Assembly: GCA_030524175.1 (NCBI GenBank)
Contig: JAUNHC010000009.1
Location: forward strand, 62,001-126,000
Origin: Eubacteriales bacterium
GTDB taxonomy: Bacteria > Bacillota > Clostridia > Lachnospirales > Lachnospiraceae
Length of the DNA: 64,000 nt
Reading direction: 5' to 3'
Positions 62,601 to 64,000 of the stretch are shown in pieces; the first letter of the stretch is position 1; each line of letters opens with the position of its first letter. The notes beneath the pieces were generated by a model. That model had not been told where the DNA came from. It saw nothing but the letters and a program-made list of their open reading frames with translations, and did no database searches. The position numbers were made by a program, and so were the translations under genes.

Positions 62601-64000
62601 ATGAGCGAAGAGATTAAATTAGAGTTACGGAACATATCAAAAAGCTTTCCGGGTGTAAAAGCCCTGGACGGGGTAAGTATTGTCCTGAAAAAAGGAACGG
62701 TTCACGCTGTGGTGGGAGAAAACGGAGCAGGTAAGTCAACATTGATGAAGATTATCAACGGCTTATATCAGCGGGACAGCGGACAGGTACTCCTGGATGG
62801 AAAAGAGGTACATTTCTCCGGCCCCATGGAGTCATCGGCAGCGGGAGTTGCCATGATCTACCAGGAATTGAACTTCTTTCCGGAGCTTACAATTGCAGAA
62901 AATATTTATATGAAGCGTCAGCCCACCAAGGGAGGCTGCGTAAGCTGGAAGAAAATGGTGGAAATGGCTCAGAAAATTCTTGATGAAAATGATCTGCCTT
63001 ATGACCCCAGAATGAAAATAAAGGATTTGCCTATTGCCAGTATTCAAATGTTGGAAATTGTAAAGGCGGTAGCCTTTAATGCACAGGTGATCATTATGGA
63101 TGAACCTACCTCTTCTATTTCCAATAAAGAAGTGCAGATGCTGTTCGACAAAATCAACCATTTAAGAAAAAAGGGAATCAGTTTCCTTTACATAAGTCAT
63201 AAAATGGAAGAAATCTTTAAGATTGCGGATGACATTACTATTATCCGTGACGGAAAGAGCATCATCAGCGGTCCGGTTCATGAATTTACAGAAGATTCTA
63301 TCATTGCCCATATGGTAGGGCGTTCTATTGAGAATGTCTATCCAAAGGAGATCATCCCTGTGGGAGACGTGGCATTTGAAGCTAAGAATCTCAGCAGCAA
63401 AGGCATGTTTGAGGATGTTTCCATGAATGTGAGAAAAGGTGAGATCGTGGGAATGGCCGGACTGGTAGGTGCAGGCAGAAGTGAGGTGTGCAGGGCGATT
63501 TTCGGGCTGGATCATCTGGATTCGGGCGAGATCACACTCTGCGGAAAGCCCTATACTCCAAAGGATGTCACCCACGCCATCAAAAATAAGATTCTCATGA
63601 TTACAGAAGACCGAAAAAAAGAGGGCATTATCGGGGTCAGGAGCTGCCGTGAGAATATTACGCTCACCAGCCATCATATCAGAAAAGGCGTATTCATGAA
63701 TCTGAAGCAGGAAGTGAAGGAAGCACAGGAGATGTCAGAGATGCTTAAGGTAAGATTTGCCGGGATTGAGACACCCATCGGCTCCTTAAGCGGCGGTAAT
63801 CAGCAGAAGGTGCTTCTGGCACGCTGGCTGATGCTTGACAGTGATCTGCTGATCCTGGATGAGCCTACCCGTGGTATCGACGTGGGCGCTAAACTGGAAA
63901 TTTATAATATCATGACAGACCTGGCAAAAAAAGGATATGCAATTTTAATGATTTCCTCTGAATTACCGGAGCTTTTAGGGATGTGTGACAGAATTTATGT
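62601..64000 (+). CDS. RbsA/MglA-type sugar ABC ATPase, 3' end outside window
   Basis: A frame opens at ATG 62601 with GGAGGG upstream and stays open to the window edge, giving 466 residues of an expected 490-500. Both ATPase halves are present: Walker A G-E-N-G-A-G-K-S-T, Walker B I-M-D-E-P-T-S and the second-half S-G-G-N-Q-Q-K and L-D-E-P-T-R-G-I-D. It is a diverged paralogue of the pair at 28594/31124, not part of that repeat. It presumably continues into permease and binding-protein genes that import the ketose used by this operon. Confidence 0.93.
   Translation, partial: MSEEIKLELRNISKSFPGVKALDGVSIVLKKGTVHAVVGENGAGKSTLMKIINGLYQRDSGQVLLDGKEVHFSGPMESSAAGVAMIYQELNFFPELTIAENIYMKRQPTKGGCVSWKKMVEMAQKILDENDLPYDPRMKIKDLPIASIQMLEIVKAVAFNAQVIIMDEPTSSISNKEVQMLFDKINHLRKKGISFLYISHKMEEIFKIADDITIIRDGKSIISGPVHEFTEDSIIAHMVGRSIENVYPKEIIPVGDVAFEAKNLSSKGMFEDVSMNVRKGEIVGMAGLVGAGRSEVCRAIFGLDHLDSGEITLCGKPYTPKDVTHAIKNKILMITEDRKKEGIIGVRSCRENITLTSHHIRKGVFMNLKQEVKEAQEMSEMLKVRFAGIETPIGSLSGGNQQKVLLARWLMLDSDLLILDEPTRGIDVGAKLEIYNIMTDLAKKGYAILMISSELPELLGMCDRIY

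Overview
The window reads as chromosome of a gut-type, low-to-mid GC Firmicute, most likely a Lachnospiraceae member (Blautia-like). This is inferred from gene content: a clostridial Tad-pilus locus with DUF5702/DUF6382 proteins, many YesM/YesN two-component systems, LicT/BglG control, a GH116 glucosidase, a glycyl radical enzyme and several sugar ABC transporters. No rRNA, tRNA, CRISPR array, phage or insertion sequence was seen. Almost everything after 11 kb is a carbohydrate-catabolism island.

Region 1 (1-10.8 kb) is the distal part of a Tad/Flp-pilus operon: DUF5702 protein, TadE-like pseudopilin and A24 prepilin peptidase. They are followed without a break by a signalling set: TPR/WG-repeat protein, FHA protein, membrane-anchored TPR/Pro-Thr stalk protein, Ser/Thr kinase with TPRs, and a 46-residue membrane protein. 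Region 2 (10.8-15.4 kb) is a beta-glucoside PTS module (LicT antiterminator, IIBCA permease, 6-phospho-beta-glucosidase). It has two RAT antiterminator sites; the second appears to control a ribosome-binding site rather than a terminator.

Region 3 (15.4-23.1 kb) holds a divergent FucU mutarotase and an operon of ketose-bisphosphate aldolase, LacI regulator, FGGY kinase, GatD-like polyol-phosphate dehydrogenase, LacC/FruK-type kinase and aldo/keto reductase. The regulator probably binds two CG-centred palindromes. Together the genes could reduce an aldose, phosphorylate the polyol, reoxidise it to a ketose phosphate and cleave it. A VOC protein lies on the other strand. Region 4 (23.9-36.4 kb) is a sugar-sensing trio (YesN regulator, YesM kinase, anchored sugar-binding protein) followed by an ABC importer with two different permeases. 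Each permease is preceded by a virtually identical RbsA-type ATPase gene. A secreted binding protein and rhamnulokinase follow.

Region 5 (36.5-45.7 kb) is a second YesN/YesM pair divergent from a CUT1 importer without its own ATPase and a GH116 glycosidase. Region 6 (45.8-54.2 kb) is a glycyl radical enzyme locus: activase, radical enzyme, GntR regulator, FGGY kinase, fructose-6-phosphate-aldolase-type protein and a second FGGY kinase. It resembles the E. coli pflDC-fsaB and ybiWY-fsaA neighbourhoods and is the best candidate for a little-described pathway. Region 7 (54.3-59.2 kb) is a complete Liv-type ABC importer. Region 8 (59.3-64.0 kb) is a LacI regulator divergent from a ketose 3-epimerase, a PfkB kinase and a sugar ABC ATPase cut by the window edge, suggesting D-allulose or related ketose use.

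Functional calls rest on motifs and family resemblance read by eye; no database search was run.
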